Shown here piece after piece: positions 1 to 8,433 of a stretch of 37,488 bases of DNA (the first letter of the stretch is position 1; each line of letters starts with the position of its first letter). The DNA comes from an uncultured Acidobacteriota bacterium (GTDB taxonomy: Bacteria; Acidobacteriota; CAIWXX01). The stretch lies in the NCBI GenBank assembly GCA_903916735.1, contig CAIWXX010000110.1:1-37488 (forward strand), given 5' to 3'. A program made the translations under genes and the position numbers. The notes under the pieces are model-generated. The model did not search any database. It had not been told where the DNA came from and saw nothing but the letters and a program-made list of their open reading frames with translations.

Positions 1-252
1 CAATGTGCAATAAATACAAAAATAGTGTGTCACTACAAATTTCCGGGAAGTGCCTAAAAACCTGTCATCAACAACCCTATTTTCGCCGACTCCTACTCCA
101 ATTCAGCTCGCCCTCGCCTCCAATGTGCAAACATGCGCTAGTCCCTTCTTTGTGAAAAAAATTTCTCACCCGAATGAATCACCCAATGAATTCAAGGCTC
201 TGCTATTCTTGCGTCAGGGCTGAGGCCGAGTCTGTCCATTTTTCAATTCGCA
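1..252. other. Intergenic DNA, no gene recognised
   Basis: This stretch is more A+T-rich than the gene that follows. The ten-base word CAATGTGCAA occurs at 1-10 and again at 121-130 in the same orientation. An open frame from 174 runs on to 554 and ends in an ATGA overlap with the next start, but its composition is not convincing and a strong hairpin lies inside it. It is not called as a gene. Confidence 0.4.
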
Positions 253-281
253 TTGACACCGGCCCGCCAGTGGTCTACATT
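253..281 (+). promoter_or_regulatory. Candidate sigma-70 promoter for the 551-3199 gene
   Basis: A perfect -35 TTGACA at 253-258 is followed, after 17 bases, by TACATT (276-281), which matches four of six -10 positions. The expected start near 288 would give a leader of about 260 bases. The assignment rests on motif and spacing alone. Confidence 0.45.
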
Positions 282-328
282 TTGATCGTGTTCCACCATC
301 GACTCCCGCAAAATAACTATCCGCTGTG

Positions 329-358
329 CCATCCTCCGCCCTCGGGGACGGAGGATGG
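329..358 (+). other. Strong hairpin in the leader of the 551 gene
   Basis: Bases 329-338 and 349-358 are perfectly complementary over ten positions, enclosing a ten-base loop that can itself form a short CCC/GGG stem. No T-run follows, so it does not look like an intrinsic terminator. It could be a structured 5' leader element or a protein site. Confidence 0.5.
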
Positions 359-550
359 GTGCCGATATCGATGCAAGGATACTCAATTTACTACGTTCGT
401 GGCATTTAAGCATTCAGAGCAAAAGTGCAAAATCCTATATTCTTTTGAAACCTTCGGCATCGCTCTGATTGTCGACGGCTCGATCGTGATTCCCAAACTG
501 CGCCGCGGCGCGGATTTCCTGGAGGAACTCGAAAACCGTGCGGGAGGAAT

Positions 551-3199
551 ATGAGAGCTCGGCACGTTCTTGTCGCTTTTTGCACTGTCCTGTTCGCCGC
601 CTTGGCATCCGCGGCTCAACCGTACAACAACCCGTTGACGCTCGCACAGCTTCAGGCGCTGGCGGTTCTGCCGAAGGATCAGCAGCAGCAGGACGCCAAC
701 CAGCGCGAGCTCCAGCACTGGTTCTTCTACAACGTCGAGTACTTTCGCCATGCGCCGGAGGTGAGCGTGATCGGTCGCTCGCCGCTGATCAGCCTGGGGC
801 CGCAGGCCTGGCCACCGGCCGCGATCTACGACGCGGTCGTTCGACCGCGAGGTGTGGCGTACATTCTCTTTGATCCGGCCACGCCGAACCCTGCCACGCT
901 GGATAACGTCACCTTCCCCGCTCCACCGCACACGCTGAGGGGCACGACGGACGACACCTGCTGGGAGGAGGCCCAGCACCTGGTGCTGGGGCAGCACGAC
1001 CTGGGACCCATCGTGGACCTCGCCACGTGGAGTTCCTACCGGCAAGGCAGGAGCGATCAGGAGCGCCGCGAGCACATCTTCATCAACTTTGCCCGCGGGA
1101 CGGTGACCTGGATTCAGCGGCTCCAGGACTTTGAAACCGAGGCACGCAAGGCGTACGCCGAGGAGATGAAGCTCGTCAAGAGCGGCGTGCGGATCAACCT
1201 GGAGACCGAGCATTTTGTGTGGCGTGAGGCGTGGAACCGATGGAAGAATATCTGGAACATCTGTGTTGAGGATATGCGGACGGGAAAGCGGCTGATCACC
1301 CCGCTGACTCCGCGGGTGGCATTCCAGTATGAACATCTGGTGGGTGTGCGGATCCCGACCGAGAACCAGGTGATCGCGTTCTACATGAACGGCGGCCTGA
1401 CGGACGACACGGACCCGGAACGGAACAGGGGCCAACGGATCAAGATCTCAGAATGGGTGATGCGACCGCGTCTGCATCGGTCGAAGCTGCTGAAACTCCA
1501 GCATACGCCTGCCGATCCGGTGCCCGTCCTTGTGCCGGGCGCCGACGAACGGCTGGAATGCAAATTCGCTGTCCAGCTCATCGACACCTACACCCCGTTA
1601 GGCAGGTCGTACGGTGGGAACAACCCAGTCATTCGTGGCAAGCTGAGCGTGTTCATCCAGCGGCCGGGTCCGGACGACCTCGAGCCGGAGATCAGCCTGG
1701 AGGTGAAGCAGGGGATGCGGGTCTTCGCCGCAGCGCGCAACAGCGAGCGGTACAATGTGATCACAATCGACTTGGCCGACGCGTATCGCCAGGAGCTCCT
1801 GAAGAGCACGGGGGGCGACCCGCTGGCCTTGCTCAGCGCGATCACCAGGCCGGTGCAGCCGCTGAGCTTTGACATCAATTTCAGCCGCCGGAAGCCGGCC
1901 GAGCTGAAGGGGCGCCGCCAGTACGTGCTGATGGTGCGCTACGTCGATAACGACAGCCCGAAAGACCCGGCCATCTATGAGAATGTGGACGCCCCGTTCG
2001 TCATCGACCTGGAGCCCGCGGGCGGGACGACAGTTGGCGGTGGCGGAACCGCCCCGCTCCCCGGCGGGCCCGCGTGGGTACTCACCAAGACGACAGCGGA
2101 AACGAAGAAGAAAGCGGAGAGCAAGTCGCGCCAGTTCAACGAAGGGTATGGCATCGTGAACGTTAAAGAGACGTTCGATATTAAGGGGACCAACCGGGAT
2201 GCGTGGTGCGCCTGGAAGACGATCAAGGATCTTCCAAAAGGAACCCCGAGCGGGCCGCTGCATCGAGAGTCCGAGCTCAGGTTTGACCTCTCGTGGACGG
2301 CCCCCCCGCCACGCCTGCCGATCGGCTGGGCGATGCCAATGGAACTGACGTGGAAGCGAAGCTATCGAGCGACGGTCCCGGAGAAGCTCACCGACTCGAT
2401 CGGCGGCCTGTCCTACAACATGTTCAACGGCAAGTGGAGCGTGAAACCGTTCGCGATCGGGGTCAGCGACGCTGCGCCCGGGCCGCTCAAGGATTCTTTC
2501 ATTGTCCCGCCGCCTGACGACCCGAAGAATCCGATCCTGACCGTGCGTGTCACGTGGGAGGCGTACCAGGAAGTGTTCCACGAGGTTGTCTATGAGTACG
2601 GGCTGCAGAAAGGGCCGGCACCGACCGTTTCCGGGCACGTGACGCCGCCGAAGTTCGAGCCTCCCGTGGAGGACGCGGAGATCGACAACGTCCCGCCAAT
2701 AGAGGAAGAAGAGACGCCACCGCCGCCCGTGCCGGAGGCGAAGAAGGTCGCGCGACTGTGGTACACACATCCGTCCGGCGACTATCGCCTGCTTCTGCCC
2801 GATGGCTGGAACGTCGCCGCGAAGCATCTGTTCGATGAGGAGAACGACGAGTACGACACGCTCATGCCTCCGGACCAGGGCATGGCGCTGATCTGCGCTC
2901 GAAGCGTGAACGATCACAAGGTTGAGAATGCCGGACGCATCCTCACGGAGTACGCGCAGCAGTTGTTGAAACAGAACCCCGGCTCACGGTCCGCCAACTT
3001 TCGGGTCGGTTCCGCGGTAGCGGTGCAGGTGGCGAACCACGATCCGAAGGACAAGGTCATGCACTGGCACCTCAAGCTGTTCGAAAAGGGCCGAAGCTAT
3101 AACCTATCGGTCGCCATGCCTGCGGCGAAGGCGATGGAGCGGATGCCGAAGGTGGTCGAAGACCTGCTGGCAGGGGCGCAGATGAAGGGGGAATGGTAG
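551..3199 (+). CDS. Secreted protein of unknown function, 882 aa
   Basis: The family was not recognised. The N-terminus is a clear Sec signal peptide (a basic MRAR start, a hydrophobic stretch, and an Ala-x-Ala-type end near residue 22), so the protein is exported. Two low-complexity linkers divide it: a Gly-rich one near residue 490 and a Pro/Glu-rich one near 715-732. The last ~150 residues (from about 733) form a compact alpha/beta-looking domain loosely reminiscent of PsbP/DcrB-type small domains; that comparison is a guess. The ATG at 551 is preceded by GGAGG at only 3 bases, short but clear. Spot counts of three 60-base lines inside the gene gave 60-67% G+C, against 47-58% in two lines sampled elsewhere. 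Long antisense frames here are G+C-driven shadows. The nearest downstream feature is a pseudogene on the other strand, so it seems to be transcribed alone. Confidence 0.85.
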   Translation: MRARHVLVAFCTVLFAALASAAQPYNNPLTLAQLQALAVLPKDQQQQDANQRELQHWFFYNVEYFRHAPEVSVIGRSPLISLGPQAWPPAAIYDAVVRPRGVAYILFDPATPNPATLDNVTFPAPPHTLRGTTDDTCWEEAQHLVLGQHDLGPIVDLATWSSYRQGRSDQERREHIFINFARGTVTWIQRLQDFETEARKAYAEEMKLVKSGVRINLETEHFVWREAWNRWKNIWNICVEDMRTGKRLITPLTPRVAFQYEHLVGVRIPTENQVIAFYMNGGLTDDTDPERNRGQRIKISEWVMRPRLHRSKLLKLQHTPADPVPVLVPGADERLECKFAVQLIDTYTPLGRSYGGNNPVIRGKLSVFIQRPGPDDLEPEISLEVKQGMRVFAAARNSERYNVITIDLADAYRQELLKSTGGDPLALLSAITRPVQPLSFDINFSRRKPAELKGRRQYVLMVRYVDNDSPKDPAIYENVDAPFVIDLEPAGGTTVGGGGTAPLPGGPAWVLTKTTAETKKKAESKSRQFNEGYGIVNVKETFDIKGTNRDAWCAWKTIKDLPKGTPSGPLHRESELRFDLSWTAPPPRLPIGWAMPMELTWKRSYRATVPEKLTDSIGGLSYNMFNGKWSVKPFAIGVSDAAPGPLKDSFIVPPPDDPKNPILTVRVTWEAYQEVFHEVVYEYGLQKGPAPTVSGHVTPPKFEPPVEDAEIDNVPPIEEEETPPPPVPEAKKVARLWYTHPSGDYRLLLPDGWNVAAKHLFDEENDEYDTLMPPDQGMALICARSVNDHKVENAGRILTEYAQQLLKQNPGSRSANFRVGSAVAVQVANHDPKDKVMHWHLKLFEKGRSYNLSVAMPAAKAMERMPKVVEDLLAGAQMKGEW

Positions 3200-3443
3200 C
3201 AGATCCGCAAGGATCCAGCTACGACGTCATTGCGGGCATAATACTGGAAAAATGTGTGTGGGTAAATCCGCATCTCTTTCTAATACATGAAGATAGGAGC
3301 GATTTTTCACCAATCAGTAAACCGTTGAGCCTCTTGCAAAACCGCCCTGAGCAGGGTTATTGGGGGAGCCTCAGGCGAGTAGATCGCGGTGAGGTTGAGC
3401 AGGCAGTAGGGGAGAGGCAAGAGCGACGTCCATTCTGCTCGAC
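3200..3443. other. Intergenic DNA with possible mobile-element remnant
   Basis: No gene is recognised. The word GAGCCTC occurs at 3328 and again at 3365 in the same orientation, bracketing a short CCCTG/CAGGG inverted repeat. The region abuts the point at which the neighbouring threonine-dehydratase homology stops, so a vanished insertion sequence or deletion scar is possible. No transposase sequence is visible. Confidence 0.3.
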
Positions 3444-3821
3444 TCGGTCGTAAAAAATGATTTCGGCGCCGTACTCCCGCGTGGCCCTCATCTTAACCCC
3501 AGGCGTGTCATATGGCATCACGATCACGGCAGGGGCATCGAGGAGCTTGCCGGCGAGAGCCACACCCTGAGCGTGATTTCCCGATGAAAATGCAACAACT
3601 CCGCGCGGCCGCTGCTGTTCGGCGTTCAATCAGCTGATCGTATCATAAGCACCACGTAGCTTGAAGGCACCTGTTCGCTGGAAATTCCCGCATTTCAAGA
3701 ATACCTGCGCACCGACGCGTGCATCGAGTGTTCTCGATGTGAGAACAGCCGTGCGATTAACGATGCCGGCAAGCCTCTGCGCAGCCGCTTTAATGTCATC
3801 AAACGAAACGACTGGCTCCAT
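3444..3821 (-). pseudogene. Broken threonine dehydratase (PLP-dependent fold type II)
   Basis: Reading from ATG 3821, the translation follows the N-terminal part of the threonine dehydratase/serine racemase family. It opens with SFDDIKAAAQRLAGIVNRT and reaches the PLP-lysine motif RTGAFKLRGAYD. A TGA stop at 3630-3632 follows, then, in the same frame, the next conserved block VVAFSSGNHAQGVA and the segment to GAEIIFYDR. The stop is a single in-frame nonsense change (a CGA to TGA transition would explain it). Family resemblance ends near 3444, roughly 125 residues in, where full-length enzymes have over 300. The gene therefore has both a premature stop and a lost C-terminus and cannot make a normal enzyme. 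Nothing suggests selenocysteine recoding. It may be a decayed duplicate of an intact gene elsewhere. Confidence 0.85.
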
Positions 3822-3874
3822 TGTCCGGAGGATTCTCTCACAAAATCCGGTCAAGGTGCCAGAGCCGGCCCGGA

Positions 3875-6103
3875 CTACTTGATTGTGAACGGCACCGAGT
3901 TGCTCTTGACTCCTTTCACCATCACGAAGACGTTGACGGTCGATTTCGGTTTCAGCTTCTTGGGGATGTTGATCTTAATTGTGGTTTTTGTTGACGTGAG
4001 GATTTTCGCGTTGCGCCCGCCAAAATTCACTCTGACGTCCTTCTTGTTCGAAGAAAAATTGTTCCCATGGATCGTCGCGGAACTGCCGGGTTTGTGGGAT
4101 TTGTTGGAAATGCTCGAAATGAACGGCAGAGCTCCACCGCCGCTCGTCACAAAAACACTGACGTCGTCCGTATTGGAGAGAGATCCATCACTGACAGTCA
4201 GACGGAAGATCAGCGTTCCGGCAGTCGACGGTGCGATAAAATGCGGCGTCGCCGTTGTCGCCCCAACGAGAGAGGCCGATGTTCCGGAGATTTGTTGCCA
4301 ATTGAAGCCGAGGACGTCTCCATCCTGATCCGAGCTCTTTGTCCCATCCAAAATCACGTTTGACGTTGCCGTGACGGTCTGATTGTCCCCTGCTTCGGCC
4401 ACCGGCGCATGGTGGGAGCCGCCGCCTGTGGAAACGGTGATTGTCACCTGGTCACTATTTGAAAGCGTCGCATCACTGACGGTCAAACGAAAAACCAGAG
4501 TCGCCGGAGCTGCTGGAGCCGTAAAAGACGGAGCCACCGTCTTGGCTCCCGCGAGGCTAACCGCCGGGCCTTGAACCTGTTGCCAGCTATAGGTGATCGG
4601 ATGACCGTCCGGATCATAGCTGCCTCCGCCGTTGAGCGCCACATGCGAAGAAACGAGGACTCCCTGATCGGATCCGGCTTCAGCGACAGGCGCATGGTTT
4701 CCGGTGCTATCCAAAGGATAGGGATTTTGAAAGTAGGCTTCACCCGCCATTCTGAGATAGCCACCGTCATCATCGGCCACGGTGCTTGTATGATTGTTGC
4801 AAATTGTACCGCCACCCGAAATGCCATCGGTTGTGCAGGCCGGCGTATTGTTCGTGACGCCATCTCCGCGGCCATCCCACGGCACCGTGCTGCCGTCATT
4901 CCCGCATCCAAATTGCAGGCCGATGATGCCGACATTCACGAGCTCCGGAATATGTTCAAAGAAATATTCGGCGCAGTTGTCCTGATAGTGCCCCCATGAA
5001 TTATTCATGGTGCTGAAATATTGATTCCCGATCGGTATCTGCCAAATGATCGCCGGCTTTCCGGTGGTTGAGTAGACGGCTTGCATATAGGTTTCCCACT
5101 GGTGGAAATGCGGAAGGGCAACATTATTGCGATCCCAGAATGCGTTCTGGTCTCCATAGATGTATTTATAGAAGCCGGCGTCCCGATCACTCACATCGTT
5201 GAATATGAGATCGTAACGTGAAACGCCTGATTGAACCTGAGCGACACCGCACTTGTTGAGGAATTCCCCAGCCATCCGGCCTTTCGCCGCCACATCAAGT
5301 CCCGGATCGGTATTGGATCCCACGTCATACATCGTGGACCAGTTGCTGAGATGGAGTGCCATGAGGACATTGGGGGCATACAGATCGCGTATATGAAGCA
5401 GCGCCAGGTGGTACCCGACAAATGTATTAGGAAATCCTGCGGCCTCGGCCACTCCTGAACTCGCCACCGCCGCCTTCAGCAGCGCCGGATCGTTGCCTTG
5501 TCCAGAACAGAATCCAAAACAGGCGCCGCCATTATTCAGGACTGCCTGTTCGGCATAGCCGGTCAAATCGCCCTCAATATGCACGATCGCCGTTTTGCCA
5601 AACCCCTTAATGCCGTCATAGGTGCCGGGGCCGAGTCTCTTCATGAGCAATATGAAATCTCGGAAATATGCCTGCATGACGGATGTGGAATTCAGGTTGG
5701 CGAGATCGCGGTTGTTTTCCGCACAACCATCGCATGGCCCGGTGCTCTGGAGGACTTGGTAATATGAGAACGTCGGTATGTACCCATGTTGGTCCGCACC
5801 CTGGCAATAGTAGGTGACAAATTGCCCGTTATCGTTCCACGTGGCCCATCCACATCCATTGCAGGTATTCGCGCCACCGCAGAGATACTGATAAGCGTAG
5901 TCCCATGGAATACCTGTCTGAGGCATCCAGCCATAGAGGCCGTCATTATCCGGCTGTGCGGCGAGGCCGATGCCGAAATGCCGCGGCAGACCATTCGGAA
6001 CGGTGACGGCTCCTGCGCTTATCGCAGATCCGAGGATGAGCAGTCCGAGCATGCCTAATCGGGTTAGGCATAAGAGCCTTTTCTGAAACACTTGCCTTTG
6101 CAT
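3875..6103 (-). CDS. Secreted TIM-barrel glycosidase-like protein with PKD-PKD-IPT tail
   Basis: An exported protein of about 742 residues. Residues 1-33 are a signal peptide. Residues ~34-465 resemble a family of secreted, aromatic-rich, glycoside-hydrolase-like proteins. Recognisable stretches include GIPWDYAYQYL near the start, GYIPTFSYYQVLQS, an acidic strand end IVHIEGDLTGYAEQA, and NDVSDRDAGFYKYIYGD. Catalytic carboxylates and substrate are not established. Two PKD/K319-type Ig domains follow (~470-560 and ~565-655, each with an APVAEAG opening and DPDG- or DQDG-type motif), then an IPT/TIG-like domain (~660-743). The start at 6103 is chosen over the GTG one codon upstream because AAGGGG lies 7 bases before it. 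The neighbouring protease gene has the same tail. A perfect CRP-type site lies upstream. The role is inferred as extracellular polymer degradation. Confidence 0.8.
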   Translation of the reverse strand: MQRQVFQKRLLCLTRLGMLGLLILGSAISAGAVTVPNGLPRHFGIGLAAQPDNDGLYGWMPQTGIPWDYAYQYLCGGANTCNGCGWATWNDNGQFVTYYCQGADQHGYIPTFSYYQVLQSTGPCDGCAENNRDLANLNSTSVMQAYFRDFILLMKRLGPGTYDGIKGFGKTAIVHIEGDLTGYAEQAVLNNGGACFGFCSGQGNDPALLKAAVASSGVAEAAGFPNTFVGYHLALLHIRDLYAPNVLMALHLSNWSTMYDVGSNTDPGLDVAAKGRMAGEFLNKCGVAQVQSGVSRYDLIFNDVSDRDAGFYKYIYGDQNAFWDRNNVALPHFHQWETYMQAVYSTTGKPAIIWQIPIGNQYFSTMNNSWGHYQDNCAEYFFEHIPELVNVGIIGLQFGCGNDGSTVPWDGRGDGVTNNTPACTTDGISGGGTICNNHTSTVADDDGGYLRMAGEAYFQNPYPLDSTGNHAPVAEAGSDQGVLVSSHVALNGGGSYDPDGHPITYSWQQVQGPAVSLAGAKTVAPSFTAPAAPATLVFRLTVSDATLSNSDQVTITVSTGGGSHHAPVAEAGDNQTVTATSNVILDGTKSSDQDGDVLGFNWQQISGTSASLVGATTATPHFIAPSTAGTLIFRLTVSDGSLSNTDDVSVFVTSGGGALPFISSISNKSHKPGSSATIHGNNFSSNKKDVRVNFGGRNAKILTSTKTTIKINIPKKLKPKSTVNVFVMVKGVKSNSVPFTIK

Positions 6104-6142
6104 CACTTCGCCCCTTTCAATGAATGGGATTGCGACGACACG

Positions 6143-6186
6143 ATTTTTGACCAGAGCGATATCCCTGTACTGTGACGGCTGTCACA
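6143..6186 (-). promoter_or_regulatory. CRP-type site and weak promoter for the 3875-6103 gene
   Basis: Bases 6171-6186 read TGTGA-CGGCTG-TCACA, a perfect match to the TGTGA-N6-TCACA consensus of CRP; the inner six-base arms TGTGAC/GTCACA are fully symmetric. The site centre (6178.5) lies about 75 bases upstream of the ATG. A weak -10, AAAAAT (minus 6148-6143), begins 30.5 bases from the centre, one off the class II geometry. The regulator is inferred from the consensus only. Confidence 0.6.
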
Positions 6187-6210
6187 ATCGGGTGGTTGAA
6201 TGGATCTGAT

Positions 6211-8319
6211 CTAGTTCAAGGTAAAGGGCACAATGTTGCTGCTATTACCATTCACACTAACTGATACATCGACAGTCGCACGCCTGCTTAATCGCTGTGG
6301 AATTGTGATCTTAATGGAATCCGGTTTCGCTTTGCTGATTTTCGCTCGTTGCCCGCCGAATCTCACTTCAACTATTTTTGAATTGCTTGAGAAGCCATTC
6401 CCGTAGATTGTCGCCGCGCCGCCGGGTTTTCCAGTTTTGCTCGTAATGAGCGAAATGGAAGGCGTATCCTCGCCGCTGCCGATCGCGACCTGGGCATCAT
6501 CGCTGCTGATGAGTGAACCGTCGCTGACGATGAGCCGGAACGCGAGAACGGCACTCACGGTTGGAGCCCAAAAGGTCGGAAAAGCCGTGGTCGCAGAGAA
6601 TAGCTCGACGGTCGGGCCTGATATCTGAACCCATTGATAGCTGATCGCATTGTTATCCGGATCGTAACTCCATGCACCATTCAGCTTCACGAAACTGCCG
6701 GGCGAGACGGATTGGTCCGGGCCGGCATCCGCAACGGGAGCTCGATTGTGATCTCCGCCATTGCTCGTGACGGCTATCGAGACGTCATCGGTGCCGGCCA
6801 AGGATCCGTCACTGACGATGAGGCGGAAGACGAGTGTTCCTGGTGATGAGGGAGCGACGAAAGAAGGTTTCGCTGTGGTATTTCCGCTCAGTGCCACGGC
6901 TATCCCGGACATCTGCTGCCAATTATAGGTGATCGGCTGACCGTCCATGTCGTTGCTGCCTGAACCATCCAGGGACACATGTGAAGTGACAACGACACTC
7001 TTGTCGGCTCCGGCGTTTGCAGTCGGTGCGTGATTCGTTGATCCGCTGCCCGTCCAGCCGATATGTGAGGGAGTATAGCTGCAGAGCCCTGCCGCTATCG
7101 AACCGTCTCGCATGATGCAGGAGACACTATTCTGATTGCAGGATTGGCAATTTCCATCAATTGAATTCGGCCGAGGGCAGTTCCCATAGGTCCCACAACT
7201 CGTGCATCCTCCATACCCGGCCTGGTAGTATTCGTCGTCCGCCCAAAAAATGTGAGCCGTCTCATGCGCCAGAACCTGCGCGAAATTGCCGGCGCCCCAG
7301 CCATCGTTGCAGTAGCAGAGCTGGGTGTAAGGGCCTCCGAGATAGGCATATGCAAAGTAGCCGTCTTTGAACGTGTGTTCGGACCCTGGGTTGTAAGCAA
7401 CGAAAATAGAATATGACCAATCGGCGCCGGTGGAGGATCTCACCGATGAATTATAGGAATTAACCGTTGAGGCTCCAATATTTTGCATGATTCGATTGAT
7501 CCAGAGGCTGTCTTCACTCGTCGTATGCAGGACAGGTTCATATGGAACCTGGCACACGGGATCCGATGCTGATTTGATGATGATGTTGAAAGTGACACCG
7601 GCACCATACTCGGGCGCTCGGGACGACCACCAGCTCAGCCCGCTAACGGCTCTGTTATATGTGTCGGCCTGATGTTGCAGCGTCCAGGTATAGGTATTCG
7701 GGTCTGTGCCGGCGCCATTGCTCTCCACGAAAAACATCGTGACGGCCACGACACCTGTCATTGATTCGCTATTTCCGCATCCGGCTCTATCCAGAGGCGG
7801 CAGTTGCCCCATGAGAGAGCCGGTAGGGATTTTTTCAAATGGGTCTGCTCCGGCGCGTGGCTGCACAAAAGCGTCGAGAGTGAGCGGTTCGCCTTGACGA
7901 TCCGCCGTGATAAGCATTTCATCGATCGCTGATCCTGACTTGATCCAATTGAATGCCGTCGCCCCCTGTTTCGATTCCAGCGATCTGAAACTGTCAATCG
8001 GTACGATCTGACGTTCGACGGCAGCCACCCCCGCGTGTCCGCAGATCCTGGATTCGATCGATGGTTTGATCCAGCCCAGTAATACGTCCTTTGATGCAAT
8101 GATTGCGACCCTGCCACCTGCGGATTCGATGGAATCGCGGGCCGCCACGGGATTTGCCCCTGGGTGAAGCCTGATCAGGCAATAGTCATCCATCCATGAT
8201 GTCATCTCGCGATAGCCGGCCGGATCCAGCGCCATGACATTCGTGCCGCAGAAGAGAAACCCGATGAATATGAGCCCCATATTTTTCATACTGATGATGC
8301 TCTTGAAAAAATTCCACAT
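6211..8319 (-). CDS. Secreted metzincin-like metalloprotease with PKD-PKD-IPT tail
   Basis: An exported protein of about 702 residues. The start at 8319 (MWNFFKSI...) has GAGGAA at 6 bases, and the hydrophobic signal peptide follows; the frame upstream of it has no Shine-Dalgarno support. An N-terminal stretch of ~100 residues (DYCLIRLHPGANPVAARDSI) resembles a propeptide/inhibitor fold. The catalytic signature is HETAH (H352, E353, H356) followed closely by a DDEY acidic cluster. About 70 residues on, CIMR in a Cys-rich segment is placed like a metzincin Met-turn. Two PKD-type Ig domains and a C-terminal IPT/TIG-like domain complete it, homologous to the tail of the adjacent glycosidase-like protein. 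Cysteine pairs (CTSC, CQSC) suggest disulfides and export to an oxidising space. Substrate unknown; assigned as zinc endopeptidase on motif evidence. Confidence 0.82.
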   Translation of the reverse strand: MWNFFKSIISMKNMGLIFIGFLFCGTNVMALDPAGYREMTSWMDDYCLIRLHPGANPVAARDSIESAGGRVAIIASKDVLLGWIKPSIESRICGHAGVAAVERQIVPIDSFRSLESKQGATAFNWIKSGSAIDEMLITADRQGEPLTLDAFVQPRAGADPFEKIPTGSLMGQLPPLDRAGCGNSESMTGVVAVTMFFVESNGAGTDPNTYTWTLQHQADTYNRAVSGLSWWSSRAPEYGAGVTFNIIIKSASDPVCQVPYEPVLHTTSEDSLWINRIMQNIGASTVNSYNSSVRSSTGADWSYSIFVAYNPGSEHTFKDGYFAYAYLGGPYTQLCYCNDGWGAGNFAQVLAHETAHIFWADDEYYQAGYGGCTSCGTYGNCPRPNSIDGNCQSCNQNSVSCIMRDGSIAAGLCSYTPSHIGWTGSGSTNHAPTANAGADKSVVVTSHVSLDGSGSNDMDGQPITYNWQQMSGIAVALSGNTTAKPSFVAPSSPGTLVFRLIVSDGSLAGTDDVSIAVTSNGGDHNRAPVADAGPDQSVSPGSFVKLNGAWSYDPDNNAISYQWVQISGPTVELFSATTAFPTFWAPTVSAVLAFRLIVSDGSLISSDDAQVAIGSGEDTPSISLITSKTGKPGGAATIYGNGFSSNSKIVEVRFGGQRAKISKAKPDSIKITIPQRLSRRATVDVSVSVNGNSSNIVPFTLN

Positions 8320-8343
8320 GACGATTCCTCTGTTCTTCGCCCT

Positions 8344-8386
8344 ATTATCGAATAGGCGGGGACAGGATTCTGTGAGAATGATCACG
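8344..8386 (-). promoter_or_regulatory. Candidate class II CRP-dependent promoter of the protease gene
   Basis: Bases 8371-8386 read TGTGA-GAATGA-TCACG, nine of ten consensus CRP positions. On the minus strand a -10, GATAAT, lies at 8349-8344. With transcription starting near 8337 the site centre (8378.5) falls at -41.5, the exact class II activation position of E. coli CRP. The leader would be about 18 bases and contains the Shine-Dalgarno sequence. The -10 is embedded in the palindrome CCTATT-ATCG-AATAGG (8341-8356). Confidence 0.6.
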
Positions 8387-8413
8387 TTTTCATAAAACGC
8401 CGTGGATTGTGCT

Positions 8414-8433
8414 GAGGCTAGTATAATAGCCTC
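8414..8433 (+). promoter_or_regulatory. -10 element inside a 20-bp palindrome, start of the ABC/RuvX operon
   Basis: GAGGCTA (8414-8420) and TAGCCTC (8427-8433) are perfect inverted arms around GTATAA. Together they contain a consensus TATAAT at 8422-8427. No good -35 is seen (GCCGTG at 17-base spacing). Transcription would start at about 8434, the first base of the GTG start codon, so the mRNA would be leaderless; no Shine-Dalgarno is present. The opposite strand reads TATACT across the same centre and could fire divergently. The palindrome could also be an operator. Confidence 0.55.

Noticed and set aside
174-554. 126-codon frame ending in an ATGA overlap with the 551 gene
   Set aside because: No Shine-Dalgarno sequence, mixed composition and a 10-bp hairpin within it; no family resemblance. 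Conservation in relatives would be needed to revive it.
1598-2917. Long minus-strand open frame of 439 codons (and another of 350 codons at 383-1435)
   Set aside because: They lie antisense to a gene with a signal peptide and Shine-Dalgarno sequence, in high-G+C DNA where the complementary frame stays open by chance; the translations are Arg/His-rich and match nothing.
3630-3632. In-frame TGA in the threonine dehydratase read as selenocysteine
   Set aside because: The position is not a catalytic residue, no SECIS-like stem was evident, and the gene is truncated downstream anyway.
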